NCBI GenBank assembly: GCA_963922205.1
Contig: CAWUHX010000364.1
Coordinates: forward strand, 186,001-250,000
Origin: Romanomermis culicivorax
Lineage: Eukaryota > Nematoda > Enoplea > Mermithida > Mermithidae
Direction of reading: 5' to 3'
Length of the DNA stretch: 64,000 nt
The position numbers were made by a program, and so were the translations under genes. The notes beneath the pieces are model-generated. The model did no database searches and was not told the DNA's origin. It saw only the letters and a program-made list of their open reading frames with translations. Numbering within the stretch: the stretch's first letter is position 1; each line of letters begins with the position of its first letter. This document shows positions 33,411 through 45,900 of the stretch, piece by piece.

Positions 33411-34298
33411 TCAACATGAAAACATTCTTCCTTTAACTCTTCTCCTTATTGAACCGTAGACGTTTCCGCAAAATCCGCCTGAAACATAGATATTTTTCTT
33501 CACAGACAAAGAAGATATACATTGAAGCTAAGATTCACATGGGAGAATTCGAAAGTCTCATCACAGTAACGGATCAGAAAATCAGGCTCAAGTTAAGAAG
33601 TTAGATATTGGGCTCACGCGTTTCAAAACTGCATTCAAAACTTAATGCGTAAATTTGCAGGACTGATTTACCATATTTCATTTCGGGCATCAAACCTTAA
33701 AGAGCTATTCCTACGAGTATAATTTTCATAACTGTTTCTGATATCTGTAGAAAATGGTAATATTGATCAAGAAATTCGTCGTTCAAATGTGACTTAAATT
33801 TCCTTTTTCATTTTTTAGATCACCTTCATATACGTCGAACTCCCCGTCAATATGATCTTGAATATTTCGACAGCCATACAGTTGTAGTTCGTTGCAGAAA
33901 TCACCCAGCTGATATTCACCTGCGCCACGCCGTGATCCGAAAGCAGTCAGAGCATCTCGAGATATGTAACTTCCTCGCATTGGTGAATAAGGACTGTTGC
34001 AGATGATGCAATCTAAAAAAAAGTTACTAACTATTTCAGATATGCTCGAAGATTTCAACGTGAACTATTATGGCTGTTCACTTCTCAGAATTTTGCGATG
34101 ATTTAACTCTCTTACGTTTCACAACTCACATCTCAATCTTTCACGTCCAAAATTATCGCATTCGTACCATGCGTAGCCGTTTATGTAAGCGTTGCTTCTT
34201 TCGAAAACGTTTGCACAATTGATGAACCTATTTGCATAAATTATATGTAACCTAATGATCAAAATTACCGCCGCTGCGATAGCATCAAACCTTAACAT
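33411..34298 (-). CDS. small secreted eight-cysteine protein, copy A
   Basis: Exons 34130-34298, 33824-34012 and 33411-33478 join in phase 1 at both junctions and give 141 codons plus stop. The first exon encodes a hydrophobic signal-like leader and then an INC...NAYINGYAWYECD block. The second carries CIIC, GSYIS, DFCN and HIDGEFDVYEG. The last has GFCGNV...IRRR and a final Cys. Copies B and C (35482-36396 and 37167-38921) share the spacing of cysteines, the D-G-E/R-x-x-x-I/V block and intron phases. Copy A lacks the second intron of B and C, so two exons are fused. The donor of exon 2 (GTGATC) is weaker than usual. Family unknown; a secreted, disulphide-bonded protein is the most I can say. 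It is transcribed away from copies B and C. Confidence 0.75.
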
Positions 34299-35481
34299 TT
34301 TATCACCTGTGAAAACAGTATAAAATTTAGTTTTGGTGTCATGAAATTTATGGCCTCATTTTGTACGCACTGGTCATCACTATGTGACCATGACCCAAAT
34401 ATAGTCATGTTTCTACGCCTACCCTTCTATTCTATTATCACCTGCCACCATCTGTGAAAATATGACCTGTTAAAGCTATGTTACGGTTTTCAGCGGAAAT
34501 CTGCGATAATTCAAATCAAGTTAGTTGATAAGAGATCAGAATCGAATTATTGCTAGCCAAGTATGAAAATCTTATTCTATTCGAAAACCGCTATTTTTCA
34601 GAAACTACCAAAAAAGAATTACAATGAAAACCCACTCTTCCCAAAGTTTAGGCTTATTCCAACGACTAGAAGTCGTGCATCAACTACAGAATCTGCTGAC
34701 GTAGAAAGTATTTTTAGCGCTATAATTATTTCCAATTATCAAACATCAGCAGCAATGTATGTTTGGCAACTCATTAGCTATAGAATACAATTTATTTGGA
34801 ATTCATTGTGTCATACCGTGAATGCCGATTTGTATTTATTTGCATTTTTCTAACCTTTCATTTTCACAGTATCAAGTGGTATGAGCAAACCTTTTAAACT
34901 CAAGTTCAACATGCAATATGGGAATGCATTCTAACCACAACAAATTTAGTGATGGAAATTTGTTTTTGCTCCTTTTTCACAATGTGCAAATCTATGGAGA
35001 AATTTCGAATTCCAGAGCAATGTTAACAATAAATTCAGTTCCTGAATGGCAATTTATTCTATCTTATCTTTCCATATTTTGAGTCCTGCTAGATATCTCA
35101 AAATCAACCATCACCTGGTCAGAATCACCTTAATCGCACTCTAAAACACAATGCTATTTCAATACTATTCTATAGATAGGCAGCCTCACAAAGAACATTT
35201 TAAAAAATTCCTTGATGAATTTGATTCTGGTCAAATTGTAGCTCACGGAAGTGAAGTTTCTTTTTGCAGTCGACATTTTGACCTAATGGGCTATGAATAC
35301 ATATCCAAATGGATAGAAATTTATACATTCTGGCAGGAAAAGTAGAGCTTTTGATATTCCACCATAGAACATTACGAAAAATTAATTCTACTTTGGTTAA
35401 GTCATGGTCAGTCTAAAATGCTAAACACTGTTAGTGATAGTCTAACCATTTTATAGAGCCAATTTTTAAGAAATTAATCGG
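34299..35481. other. spacer between divergent secreted-protein genes
   Basis: 1.2-kb region between two divergently oriented paralogues, likely carrying promoters for both. A frame at 35151-35345 has a weak EFDSG match to the family but no cysteine pattern, so it is not called. Confidence 0.45.
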
Positions 35482-36396
35482 ATGTTTCATGCATTTGTAT
35501 TTTTTACGTTATTAACTGCTCAAATTTCGAGTTACGAGCGTATCAATTGCGATGATCCACGAGAAATGAACGACATATACATCGAAAGCCACGCTTGGTT
35601 TGCGTGCGATGCTGCGAAATCTGAACGCCTGGAATGTAAGAATAAAATGATATTACTGTAATTGCATTTACTTGTTTTCTCGTATCAGCAGATTGTATAA
35701 TATGCAGTTCTCCAGAATTTCCATTTATTGGACAGTATATCGGAAAAATGACTTTGCAGAAATTCCTCGGAGCGACGAGATTGATCAGTAAGAATTTTAT
35801 GATTTAAAAAACTGATGAAGTTGAGTCTGACGCCAAAAGACGCTTCGGCGTCAGACCCATACACCGGCAAAGAAAATTGGGGGAAGGCAAACATACTTTA
35901 ATCAAACTTTAACCAACTCCTTTAAAAATGGTGACACACAATCTTAAATCATAGTTTTGGATATACCCCAACGATATCTCTTGAATTGACGCCCAGCTTG
36001 TTGCGTTTCAAAACAAAAAACATTGGTGATAGTCTTGAAAAACACTTTATGATCAAAGCGCTCAAACACTTTCGGAATGTGGCCTAATCCTCAGAAGCCC
36101 CATGCCGATTTATATTCAAATCTACTTTTTTGAGAGTTTAGATTTTTGCTTTTCTACAGATGATCGAGATCTCGGGAATTTTTGCAATAACCTGACGACG
36201 TCGTCAGAATCACAGTGTGAAAAAATTCTTAACTACATTGATGGACGCGGCTATATTCATAGTGGTAGAAAAGCGTGACTATGGGCACTGAATTCTTCAC
36301 ATTATTAGTCCTCTTTCAGGTAATTTTTGTGCTCATGTTGGAAAGAGACTGATCAGACGATGGCTCGATAATCAACTATTTGTGAAGCAGTGTTGA
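35482..36396 (+). CDS. small secreted eight-cysteine protein, copy B
   Basis: Four exons 35482-35635, 35692-35787, 36160-36264 and 36320-36396, all junctions in phase 1, giving 143 codons plus stop. The leader MFHAFVFFTLLTAQISS is signal-peptide-like. Cysteines fall at INC, FACD, CIIC, NFCN, QCEK, NFCA and KQC (eight). Conserved blocks are AWFACD, GQYIG and NYIDGRG. Introns are 56, 372 and 55 bp with TTTCAG, CTACAG or CAGCAG acceptors. No catalytic motif is recognised. Tandem with copy C on the same strand. Confidence 0.8.
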
Positions 36397-37166
36397 TATT
36401 GCTGAAAAATTGATCATATGGAAGATGCAAAACTATGCCCAGTTTTTGTAGAAGGTGTTTTGCGTGATAAGGAATGTCTGAAGAATTTTCACAATCTGAA
36501 GGACGTTATATTACATATATCGTACTTTTCAGCATTGGAAAATGAAGTACTGATGGAGTTCATGACGTCAAAAAATTTGAATCAGAACTAAATCATCTTG
36601 ATTATTATCTTAAGATGCGGCAAACAACAATAATATAGCAAATTTGTGTTAAAAATACACTGGAAGGCAGGTATTGAATGCGATAAGTTTATTTGCCATT
36701 ATTTCAAAATCGACTTTTTATGACGAATTGTTCTAATGTGTAGAATAAAATTAAATTTGGAAGGATAAAATTCGTGGCATGGATCTATTTGAAGACTGGT
36801 TAGCATTAACTATCACACGCAAAACATTTCAGCACAAAATTACTTGCCTAAGAGTAACCAAAAATCGAACTTGGAAACTGCATTTTCAAAAATCGGAGAA
36901 TTTCTACCAAGCTGTGGATTATGTGAAAATCGTACTGTGCTATTCACTCTATGCTGTTCACCGTATGTTAATATACAAACGTACTGAAGATTCTCATAGT
37001 TCTGGTTGAAATTACGTGCTCTGCATTCTGTTATTTGTGCTCATCACATGAACCTTCAACTCATGTGAGATACACCCCTGTGCAAACAATAAATTAGCAC
37101 AACTCATTTTATTCCATACACGACCATACCAATCCATTGCATCGGAAATTCGATAATCGTACAAAA
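36397..37166. other. intergenic between copies B and C
   Basis: AT-rich. It holds the 3' end of copy B and the upstream region of copy C. A frame at 36779-37009 has no family resemblance and is not called. Confidence 0.45.
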
Positions 37167-38921
37167 ATGCTCCAGTTCTTCTTCATAGTGATTTCAACTC
37201 TGGTCGTTTTGAACGCCGACGGCTACCAATATATCAATTGCGATTATGAATCGGAAAAGAACGACATCTATATTAACAGCAACGCTTGGTTCGCTTGCGA
37301 TATCAGGAAAAAGGAACATTTCAGATGTATGAACATTTCAGCCAAAAAAGCTAGTTGATTTTGGATTTTCGAGCAACATTTTCCTTTTCAGATTGCGTCA
37401 TTTTCAATGATTCAATTTTTTCCGGAAAATATATTTCTAGAGATACCTTGGCCATGTTTCCAGGAGTTAGTGGGCCTATCAGTAAGTTAAATGCATATAC
37501 ACAGACATCTGCTCGTATATTCTCGCTGCTATGATTTATGGTATATTCCGACAGTACTTTTTTACTCAAGTTTGATAAGGTGCAACAAAATTAAAGGCAT
37601 ATAACATAGGCATAAAACCTCATCAAAGTGAAGATTTCATTTTTGAAAATATTAACTTTGATGAGATCTCTCGTTTAGTGCCCAATATGCGCCTCATTGC
37701 CTCAATGGGCCCATAAAAATTCGTTCAGAAAAATATGTCTTCATACTTACATCATCTTTCTGAGAAAATTTCTACGTGCAATTTTTGATAGAGAATAGCG
37801 CCATAAGTCCAATTTTGCGTATACTTTGATTCCATAGTAGAAGCAATACTGGTATCAAGAAATAAGAGAATTTTGGGCTACTACAGCAGAAAACTACTGT
37901 GGATCTGTTAAGTCTCCAATAAATAAACTAAAAAATTTGCTCGAATTGAAATGGACTTTAAAAATCCAAGACTGAAGTATGCTGATCAGATTCATGCATC
38001 GGCCGTGGGGCACAGCTAGTAGAGGTAGAAATTATCCAGAAACTTAAAATGACCTTTCCTTCGAAGTGTTTAAATGCGACAAAATGCCATTTACTGTGAA
38101 ATGGCAGATTCAGCGACGAAAAAAGAGTACGTTAAACTTGACACGTGATTTTCTTGGAGTGAAAAAACTCCATACTGTCGAAAAATATCAATTCCGTCAT
38201 AAAAAGGGCAGTTCAAAATTGAATGCTTATTAAGTATTGATTTTGGTAGAACTGTATAGAAATGCATAAGGACGTTTGATCAGATTACGGAAGAAAATCG
38301 CAAGCCGATTAGTTAGTGGCTGATGGATGAGAAAGTTTTTTATTGATTACAGTGATAGGCTTACTATGTAATAAATACATAAAGACAGGATTTGAACCAG
38401 TTCAAAAATAGAGTTTGCGATCAGTGATAATTTCGCTAGAGGTATGCCTTCGCAAAATTTCGGTCTTAGTTACGTACAATCGAGCACAAAAAAAATCTTT
38501 CTCATCTTTTAGAGATCATTTTGATGACATCGTTGAAATTGATATTTTTTGATGAAATAATCAGAGTTCAAAATTTGAGTTTTAGTTCCACGTTATTTCT
38601 CTTCTGTCGGTGCATGGTCAAACCCATGCAAAACATGCAATTCCACTTATTTTGCTCAAAGATGACAAGCACCTTGAACTTTTGTGTAACAATATAACGT
38701 CCCGTTATTCGTGTCAAGACATTGAAGATCAAATTGATGGCGAGTATGATATTTATCGCGGTGAGTCAAGTTTCCTTACACTACATGATTAACTTGTTTT
38801 CATTGACATATTTTTTGCAGGCGATTTTTGCGTCGGATCCAAAGGAAAAATCAGACGCTACATCAATGAACAAGTTATGATGAAGGACTGTAACAGGGCT
38901 GACATGTTGTACGGACACTGA
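37167..38921 (+). CDS. small secreted eight-cysteine protein family, copy C
   Basis: Exons 37167-37326, 37392-37481, 38662-38760 and 38821-38921, phase 1 throughout, 149 codons plus stop. The signal-like leader MLQFFFIVISTLVVLNADG is followed by INC, AWFACD, GKYIS, LLCNN, YSCQDI, QIDGEYDIYRG, DFCVG, IRRYINEQ and KDC. The second Cys of the CxxC pair is replaced (CVIF), so one disulphide may be lost. Intron 2 is 1180 bp, much longer than in copy B. The C-terminal end is longer by several residues than in A and B. Confidence 0.8.
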
Positions 38922-41556
38922 ATTTGTTTGTGAAATTGAAGTATTATACTTATTCTGAAAAATTGAACATGACAATTAATTGAAATTTGATGTATCATTG
39001 TATTTTTAAAAAGTCAGTATGCTTACTCCAATAATGTAAAGCAAACATTGCTGGTGATTCATGTTACAGGAAACGCAAGTTTTCAAGTCATAGATTCCAT
39101 ACAGTCATGTAAATGATTTGATCAATAAGCCAATGATGATTTCAATAAATAATCCGCCTACACATTGAATATCAGTTTTATAACCTCCTCACCAGGGCCT
39201 GGTTACATAAAAGACTAATATTAATAACTAATATTATTAGTTCCAATATGGTAATAAATATTAGTTCCATTAATTTTTGTTACATAAACGTTCGGATAAA
39301 TTTTTAGCACTAATTAGTGTTGGTAATAAATATTACTTCATTATTTTCTGTTACACAAGGCACTAATAAAAATTAGTAATATTATTGGTAATCTTTATTA
39401 GTAAGTCACATTTTTTGTGTGTTTAATTTCCCGAATTTGCTTGTTTCGTGCTGTTCTTTTGAAAATTTAGCCAATTTTAATTATGCCAAAAGACGAAGAG
39501 CAAAAATTTGTTTCCATTTTTTTATCGAGCAAGTGCTACGCAAAAAAGAGGTGTTGGCATTTTTACTATAGGTGGAAAAAACAATCGCGAGATATAAGAA
39601 TGATCAGATTTTGAGACCATCAAGACCACAAGTTTCTCAAGGATATTGTTTTCATAGTTGGCGGTCGAATAATTTTGGGTGGTACATGGCATAGTTTTTG
39701 CTAAAACTATTTTTCAACGCAGGAAAAAGTTTATTCCTAACCTCTTCGAATGTGAATACAATCCATATTGTCCATTTGAGCCTGGTTTTCATAATGGGAC
39801 TAGTTTAGTTAGTTATCAACTGGAATTTTTGCATGGTTTATTAAAATAAAGTTATAATAGTCATCTAAAACAACGTACTGAAGTCAACAATCAGTTTCTG
39901 AAAGAGAATTAGTTTGCTTCACTAATATATATACTACAGTCCGTTTCTTTTATAATGCTAGTAAATCGGAAAATGACATACAAAAGTCAGCAATGTTGTT
40001 GATATCATTCACATGAAGGTCACATTACGATAAGACTTTATACCCTTCAAAAGATTGTTAAAGGTCAGTTGAGTATGCTCGCAAATTTTCAGTCTTATGT
40101 GACATATTCGGCAAAAAATCGTTGAAAAAGTAAAATGTTACTTGTTTTCTTTTCATGAAAAAGGGTGCATATTGTTATTTCGTGTCAGAGTAAATCAGAA
40201 TGCAAAATTTTGATAGCTTCGACAGGTAACCTTTTACATATCTCCAAAGTATTTTTCTGAACCGCCCTGCGTGTATGTGTAACTATATTTTCCACAGCAG
40301 GGAGCAATCCGTGATCTAGTCATTTGCCAGTCCAACAGATTTATTCTTTTGAAAAAGATAAAAATGATTCGGGTCTCCCACTTTAATAGATTCCATTTTC
40401 GATGTTTGGTAAGAACAAATGTTGCTGGACCATAATCTTCCATTTTTGACAAGAAATGAAAAATAATGTCTAGCTCACAAGCAAGTTTTATAATAACCCA
40501 TAAATTTTTCTCATTTTATTAATAACATTAGTCGGAGAAAAGGGATGGTCAGGGGATAGAAATGGTCGGGGAAAACGGATGCTCGGGGAAAGAGATTTTT
40601 TGCATTTATTTTTAGCATTAGTTGGAAAAAAGGGATGGTCGGGGAAACGAGATGGTCGGGGAAAGGGCACACAATCGATGATAAACGGTTATTTTTTGGT
40701 AATAGTTTTATAATAAGCAGTGAAATGAGGGAACATTTTTCTGTGTATCCCCTTTCCCGTGAAAATTTTTAGACCAAAAGTAAAGTTCGAATTCAATGTA
40801 GGAAGTACACCCAAAGCTTTATTGGGTAATATTCAACTTCCATGAAGAAAGTACGCCCGCAGCTTCTACCAGTAAAATTAGACGCCTCGCCGACTCTGAC
40901 GTTAAAATTGATGATGCAATATCTTCCCCAAAAACTTTTAATGGGACTCTCAGAACCTAACGATCTAACAGTTTTACTCACTTTTTTACCAAATTTTCAC
41001 AATAGATTTTGTTCAGGACACAATTTTTACATATTCGAGACAGGTTTTCCACTGTTTCGGGATGCGACTTTTCATGCATTTTGTAAAAAAATGTGTCGCG
41101 AATAAGTGAAAAACGTGTCCTGAAAACAATGCTTCATCGTTAGATTCAAAGAGTTCGATTGTGTAGCGGGTGGCTGACCGTGCCGTCTGGCCGACTGTAG
41201 CTGCAGGCTGACTGTACCGGGTGGCCGACTGTACCGGGTGGCCGAATTGAATTTGAAATAGTTTATATGCATTTCGAAGCTTATGTAAAACGTTTTCGCA
41301 CGAAATGTGAAGAAAATGTTGCTACATATAAGTTTCAATGCACAAGATATAAAAAAGTGCAAGAACGGCTCAAACTAATTAAGCGCAGAAATATGCTCTT
41401 AGTAATTTTTTAATTCATTATAAACGCCTAGATTGATTGATTCTATTGACTTTTTCTGATATTTTTGTAGCAAAAAGTATGAATAAAATATGTTAGAACT
41501 TGGCAAAAAATAGAATTTTCAAGAAAGAAAGAATAACAACAAGGGAATTTCGACTT
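38922..41556. other. intergenic with small repeats, 3' flank of Element 3
   Basis: No gene recognised. 39195-39420 is an AT-rich patch of repeated ATTAGT/ACTAAT words after GGGCCTGGTTACAT, which might be the remnant of a small DNA transposon. 40529-40668 holds repeated GGATGGTCGGGGAAA-like words in two blocks. 41166-41247 holds GGCCGACTGTACCGGGT-type tandem repeats. The rest is AT-rich. Confidence 0.45.
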
Positions 41557-42173
41557 TGTTGTGCAGGTCTTTCCTTAAGAGGCGTAAGAAAAGATTGGGT
41601 CTGAACTGACCTGTTAGAACTGATCCCCTTGGCTAAGCCTCGGTGATTAGTGCAACAGTCCGGTTATCCCCAGACCTACAACAACAAAGATAAACTTTGT
41701 TCTAAATACGGGGGCCTTACCAAGGACCTCCGCAGTCTCCTAGCTGAGACAAGGAATCCCCTCAGGGATAAACTTACTTGGGTATAACCCGAAAGGGGTT
41801 TCCCAAAACTTACTTGATGTGAGCCGGCGCCTGGGCCTCTGGCCCTCCGCCTTCGTCGATGCGAATATTCTAAATAAACAAATGAATATATTAAACAATA
41901 TGTCCGACGAATTATGCAAAAAGAATGTGGGTATACCACAGTAAATAATGTATGAACAAAACACGTTGCTGGGAAAATTATATTTGGGGACGCCAGCAAA
42001 TATAACCAAAAATATAATAAAAACTCGAATATCGTGAACAATGATTTTCACTATCACTTTCGTTCTTTCTTTGGCGCTCCATTCTATGCAAATGTCTGCG
42101 CCGCTGGTCGTCCCTTTTGTTGATTTGCATGTCGATTTCCCCACACGAATTGGCATCAACAGGGTGCCCAACA
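41557..42173 (-). repeat. 3' LTR of Element 3
   Basis: 617 bp, TG..CA ends on either strand. Outer 115 bp (42059-42173) and inner ~300 bp (41557-41866) match the 5' LTR closely. The central ~200 bp are much more diverged, with indels. Confidence 0.92.
42086..42130 (-). promoter_or_regulatory. paired octamer motifs in U3 of Element 3
   Basis: ATGCAAAT at 42086-42093 and its inverted form ATTTGCAT at 42123-42130, conserved in the other LTR at 56138-56145 and 56175-56182. The octamer is the known binding site of POU-domain factors. Its conservation in both copies, within the conserved outer LTR part, suggests an enhancer function; binding is inferred from the motif only. Confidence 0.4.
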
Positions 42174-42183
42174 TCCCTCGCGC
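42174..42183 (-). promoter_or_regulatory. polypurine tract of Element 3
   Basis: Directly before the 3' LTR the - strand reads GCGCGAGGGA. Position and purine content fit the plus-strand primer. Confidence 0.5.
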
Positions 42184-42930
42184 GTCGAAACCGACCTATG
42201 GGAGGTAGAAAAAAAACTTTCGGCCGGGTTACCTCGGCATTAAAAAGAATTAATCAAAAAAGAAAAAAAAAATCTACAATTCCGGCTGACTCCTGATAAA
42301 CAGTTTGTCTCACTCGGACTCCCGTTTCACAGTCTGACCTAATAGGACTCCTGTGCTGGTCGTTGGACACAACGAATACCAAGGGCTTCGCCGCAATGGC
42401 TGGCAAGTGACGCCCATTTTGACCTCGGCGTTGATGGAATAACCTCCTGCCCTAAGGAGTACGACCTAGACGTCGGTGCCGAATGTGGTCGGCTTCGGGC
42501 TCGACCGCTCGGTCTGCATGCTGTGTCAATTCGTTGACGGTGGGTCTAACTGCATGCAAATCGATTTCCCGCGTCTCTATTTTTTCTAAATTAAACTAAA
42601 ATACGAGATTATATGACAATACAAAAAGACGACGCGGGAATGTACGGATATCACAAAATTTTAAAATGCGCTAAAAAATTTGAGCAAAATGTGGCCAAAA
42701 GTTTTAAAATATTTTTCACGGTTGCGTTTTGCACCGGTTTTGTCAAAAAAGAAATTTTTGATGGCCAGCAGCACCGAAAATAATGTTTTTGGATTTTTTG
42801 TTTTTTGATTTTTTTTTGGGGTTTTGTGATTTTATTAGTGTTTTTGGATTTTGTGTTTTATGAAATAAGTAAAAATATATGTACGAAAAAGAAATTTTTG
42901 GGCCAAAATTTTTGCGGCTATTTACTGCTG
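42184..42930 (-). other. 3' untranslated region of Element 3
   Basis: Non-coding stretch between the stop of the second gene and the polypurine tract, partly GC-rich (42280-42540) and partly T/A-rich (42780-42900). No frame of note. Confidence 0.6.
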
Positions 42931-45900
42931 CTACCCGCCGCCTCGGTAACCTCCTCGAGGTCTACCTTGATAGTACCCCCTCTGACCTGGTTGGCCTCGG
43001 GTATGACCTCCATCTTGGCCTCGATTTTGGCCTTGTTGGCTCCCGCCGCGTCTACCTAGCGGCATAAAATTCGGATTATGGAATTGAGCATCCGGGTCTT
43101 GACCTTGGTGTTGCCAGGTTCCTCGGCCTCCGTAGGGTCGCTGAGGGCGCCCTCTGAAGCCTCCTCTGAGTTGACCTTGGTCATACCCCGGTCTAGCCCT
43201 ATACAGGGCCGGGTTTGAGAACATATCGTCTCTCCCCTGCTGCCTTTGACCACTGCTGGTGGAGCTGCTGCGTTGAGGTTTGTGTGTCCGATAAGTTGAG
43301 TTAAGAGATTTTGATGATATTGATTTTGATCGAGAAAGCGGACTTTTATAAGAAGTGCTAGCAGCCTCACTATATGACCTCTGGCTGGTCGTAGCCGATG
43401 ATTGTTGTACCATCGGCGGTTGTTTCTTAGCCGGAGGGAGTCTAGGCACCTTGAACTTACCTGGGCTCTTGGCAGCCGTTCGCTGATATTTATCAGCTTG
43501 CGACCTGTCATCGCCTGGTGCCTTCCTCTTAACACCCATCTGGTTTAACCTTTGCGAGCCCATAAAAATATATTGATTAAAGGCTGCAATGTAGACATCG
43601 TCTACGGGGTTTCCCTGGGCCTCAACGACTAGTTGTCTGTTCGCAAACGAACACGCCTGGGCATACCACCTACCAATTGCCGTTGGCGTGATCGGAGCGA
43701 AGTCCAACTGTAGAAAGATCATTAGGGTCACATACCTAATGGCCGTAAAGACGTCTGAGGCATCGTAGTCCTGAAGCCATCTGGGGATGAGAATTAAAAT
43801 GATCCATTCCCAAATTTCCTCAGGGATGCACTCTCCGTCAAACATGAAACCACCTTGCATTTCAAACTGCTGGCGGTAATTATCATGAATTTCGGCCATA
43901 GCATCATTGACCATTCTGTAAATGATCGGCCGTTCTTGGTGATCAAAGGCGAAATAATTGGCGACCTCTGGATTTTCGAATGAGATCGGCCCAATTAAGC
44001 GCCTTTGTTCCCGTTGCCACTCCCAATAGTCAATCAGAGTTTCGGCTAATTGACCAGGAGTGACAAACTGCTGTGGTTCCCTTTCGGGTCTACTAGCTAC
44101 CACATTCAGTTTGACCTTCTTGATCAATTTCTCCTCCGATTCAAGATCGGGCTTCACCAATACACTTCCCGCAGGTTTGCTACTTCTTGCAGTATAGCTG
44201 GAGGGCACGGATTTGCTTTTGCCAGATGAAGTACTAACCTCTCCGCCGGTTTTCGATACTGTTCGCGTCTGAGTGTACGAAGTTGTCGCAGTGGACCCTG
44301 TTGTCCTATCCGATTTTGTCTGGCCTTTGGAGGTCTCCGTTCGCGTCTGACTTTTTGAAGTCTCCGTCCTCGTCTGACTCTTCGAAGTCTCCGTTCTCGA
44401 CTTTTGACTCGTCGAGTATTGTGGGGTCGTTGTTTCTTCGGCCGTATCGTAGGCGTCGTTTTCAGATCCGGTGGCGGCCGCTCCTTGTTGCTGCTGTCCT
44501 TGAGCTGCAAGTCTGCGTCGTTTGGCCTTACCTATCCTCTTTCTGCGCCTTACCTTTTCCTTGGCCAAGTGTCGGATAAATTTTTCCGACATACCTTCAG
44601 CTAACATCTGCTGAACTTTGTCTGGGGAATAAATTCCAGGAATACCTTCCTCGGCAATTCTTCCCCTCCTCATCAGCTCTGTCGCTGCAATGGCTGAATC
44701 TGAGCTATCATCGGCTAGTGCCTGCTCCTTCAGCTTCCTTTGGATTGCCCTCTGACGCAGGAATTCCTGCTGCGTCAGCCTTCTCTGTTCTTGAATTTTG
44801 GCCTGTAGGGCCTCTTGCTTCGCTTGTCGGTCGTGATCCTTAGGATCTGTGGCCTTCACAGGTATCTCCTGGGATGCTTCCTGCATCTTCTCCAGTCTGA
44901 CATCGATCCCTGACATTTTAGTGACTGCTTCGTCAATTTGAGTCTGGATTTTTTCCTCCTCAATAGCCTGTTTCTGAGTCTTGGCCTCCATCGCATCCTT
45001 ATTTTCTGATGTCTGGCCCTCAGATTCCAGAATTTCACCCTCTTCTTCTTCTTCAACATCCTCCTCTGAACTGGACTCAGAGTCTGAATTTCGTATCTTC
45101 GGCAAGAGCTGTTTTACTTTAGCTGGTAACACAGCTGGTGCCGGAGGTACAGACTGCATAATGGTGACAACCTCTGGCTCAGGCTCGGCCGGTTGCTGTA
45201 CTTGAGGTACTTGAGTCGGCTGTGCCACCGCTGGTTGCGTTGGCGGCGGCACCACGATTATTACTGCAGCTGCCTGCGTAGCAGCAGTGTCCAAAGCTGG
45301 TGTAGCTTTGACCACTGGCGCTAGCGCTTGCGGCTGCGTTTTAACCTGTCCCGTCCCTCCGGCTTGCGCCATTTGGGAAGTAGAGGGACGATTTACCGGT
45401 ACCTTAGATATTAACTCACCGGCTGGGGTATATGTTAATGTATACCCGGGCATCTCCGAAGCGATTGTTCTCTCCCGGAAACTTTTGCTAACAAACTCCG
45501 GTCTGAGCTGGAGCGGATTTCTCGGTGCGTACGTAATTGGGTAATCGGTCGGCGATGCGTCTTCCGTCATCGGATACCGCAGTCCCGGCGTCAAAGTCTC
45601 GAAGCCTACGTAGTAAAAAGTTACATAAAAATAAGGATTTACCTTGTAGGCTCCGTCCTTCAATAACGATTTGTCGTCGCCGATTTGCAAAATTTCCTCG
45701 GCTTCTCGAAATCGTAAGGGGACAAATCCGAACCGATTCTGCCACGCGTATACCCCTTTTTTAGATGGAAAGCGGGGTTCCGACGGCGGTAGCGTTGCTG
45801 CTAACTCTAAATAATAAGCCAGGCGGTCGCCTGACTTCCAGGACATATGTTTTATCATTTCCTGGCCTTCCCTAGTATAACTATTTAGGAAGTTATAGTT

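Noticed and set aside
34563-34853. 96-codon + frame
   Set aside because: No family, no splice context, located in the divergent promoter spacer.
35151-35345. Possible fourth member of the secreted family (EFDSG, FCSRHF)
   Set aside because: The cysteine pattern and neighbouring exons are missing; the match is too short.
39195-39420. Possible DNA transposon end (GGGCCTGGTTACAT followed by ATTAGT-rich repeats)
   Set aside because: No matching inverted end was found, so only an AT-rich repeat patch is noted.
43056-43535. 159-codon frame on - overlapping the exonuclease gene, and others such as 44154-44510
   Set aside because: Shadows of the long second gene of Element 3 in other frames; repeat-biased composition.
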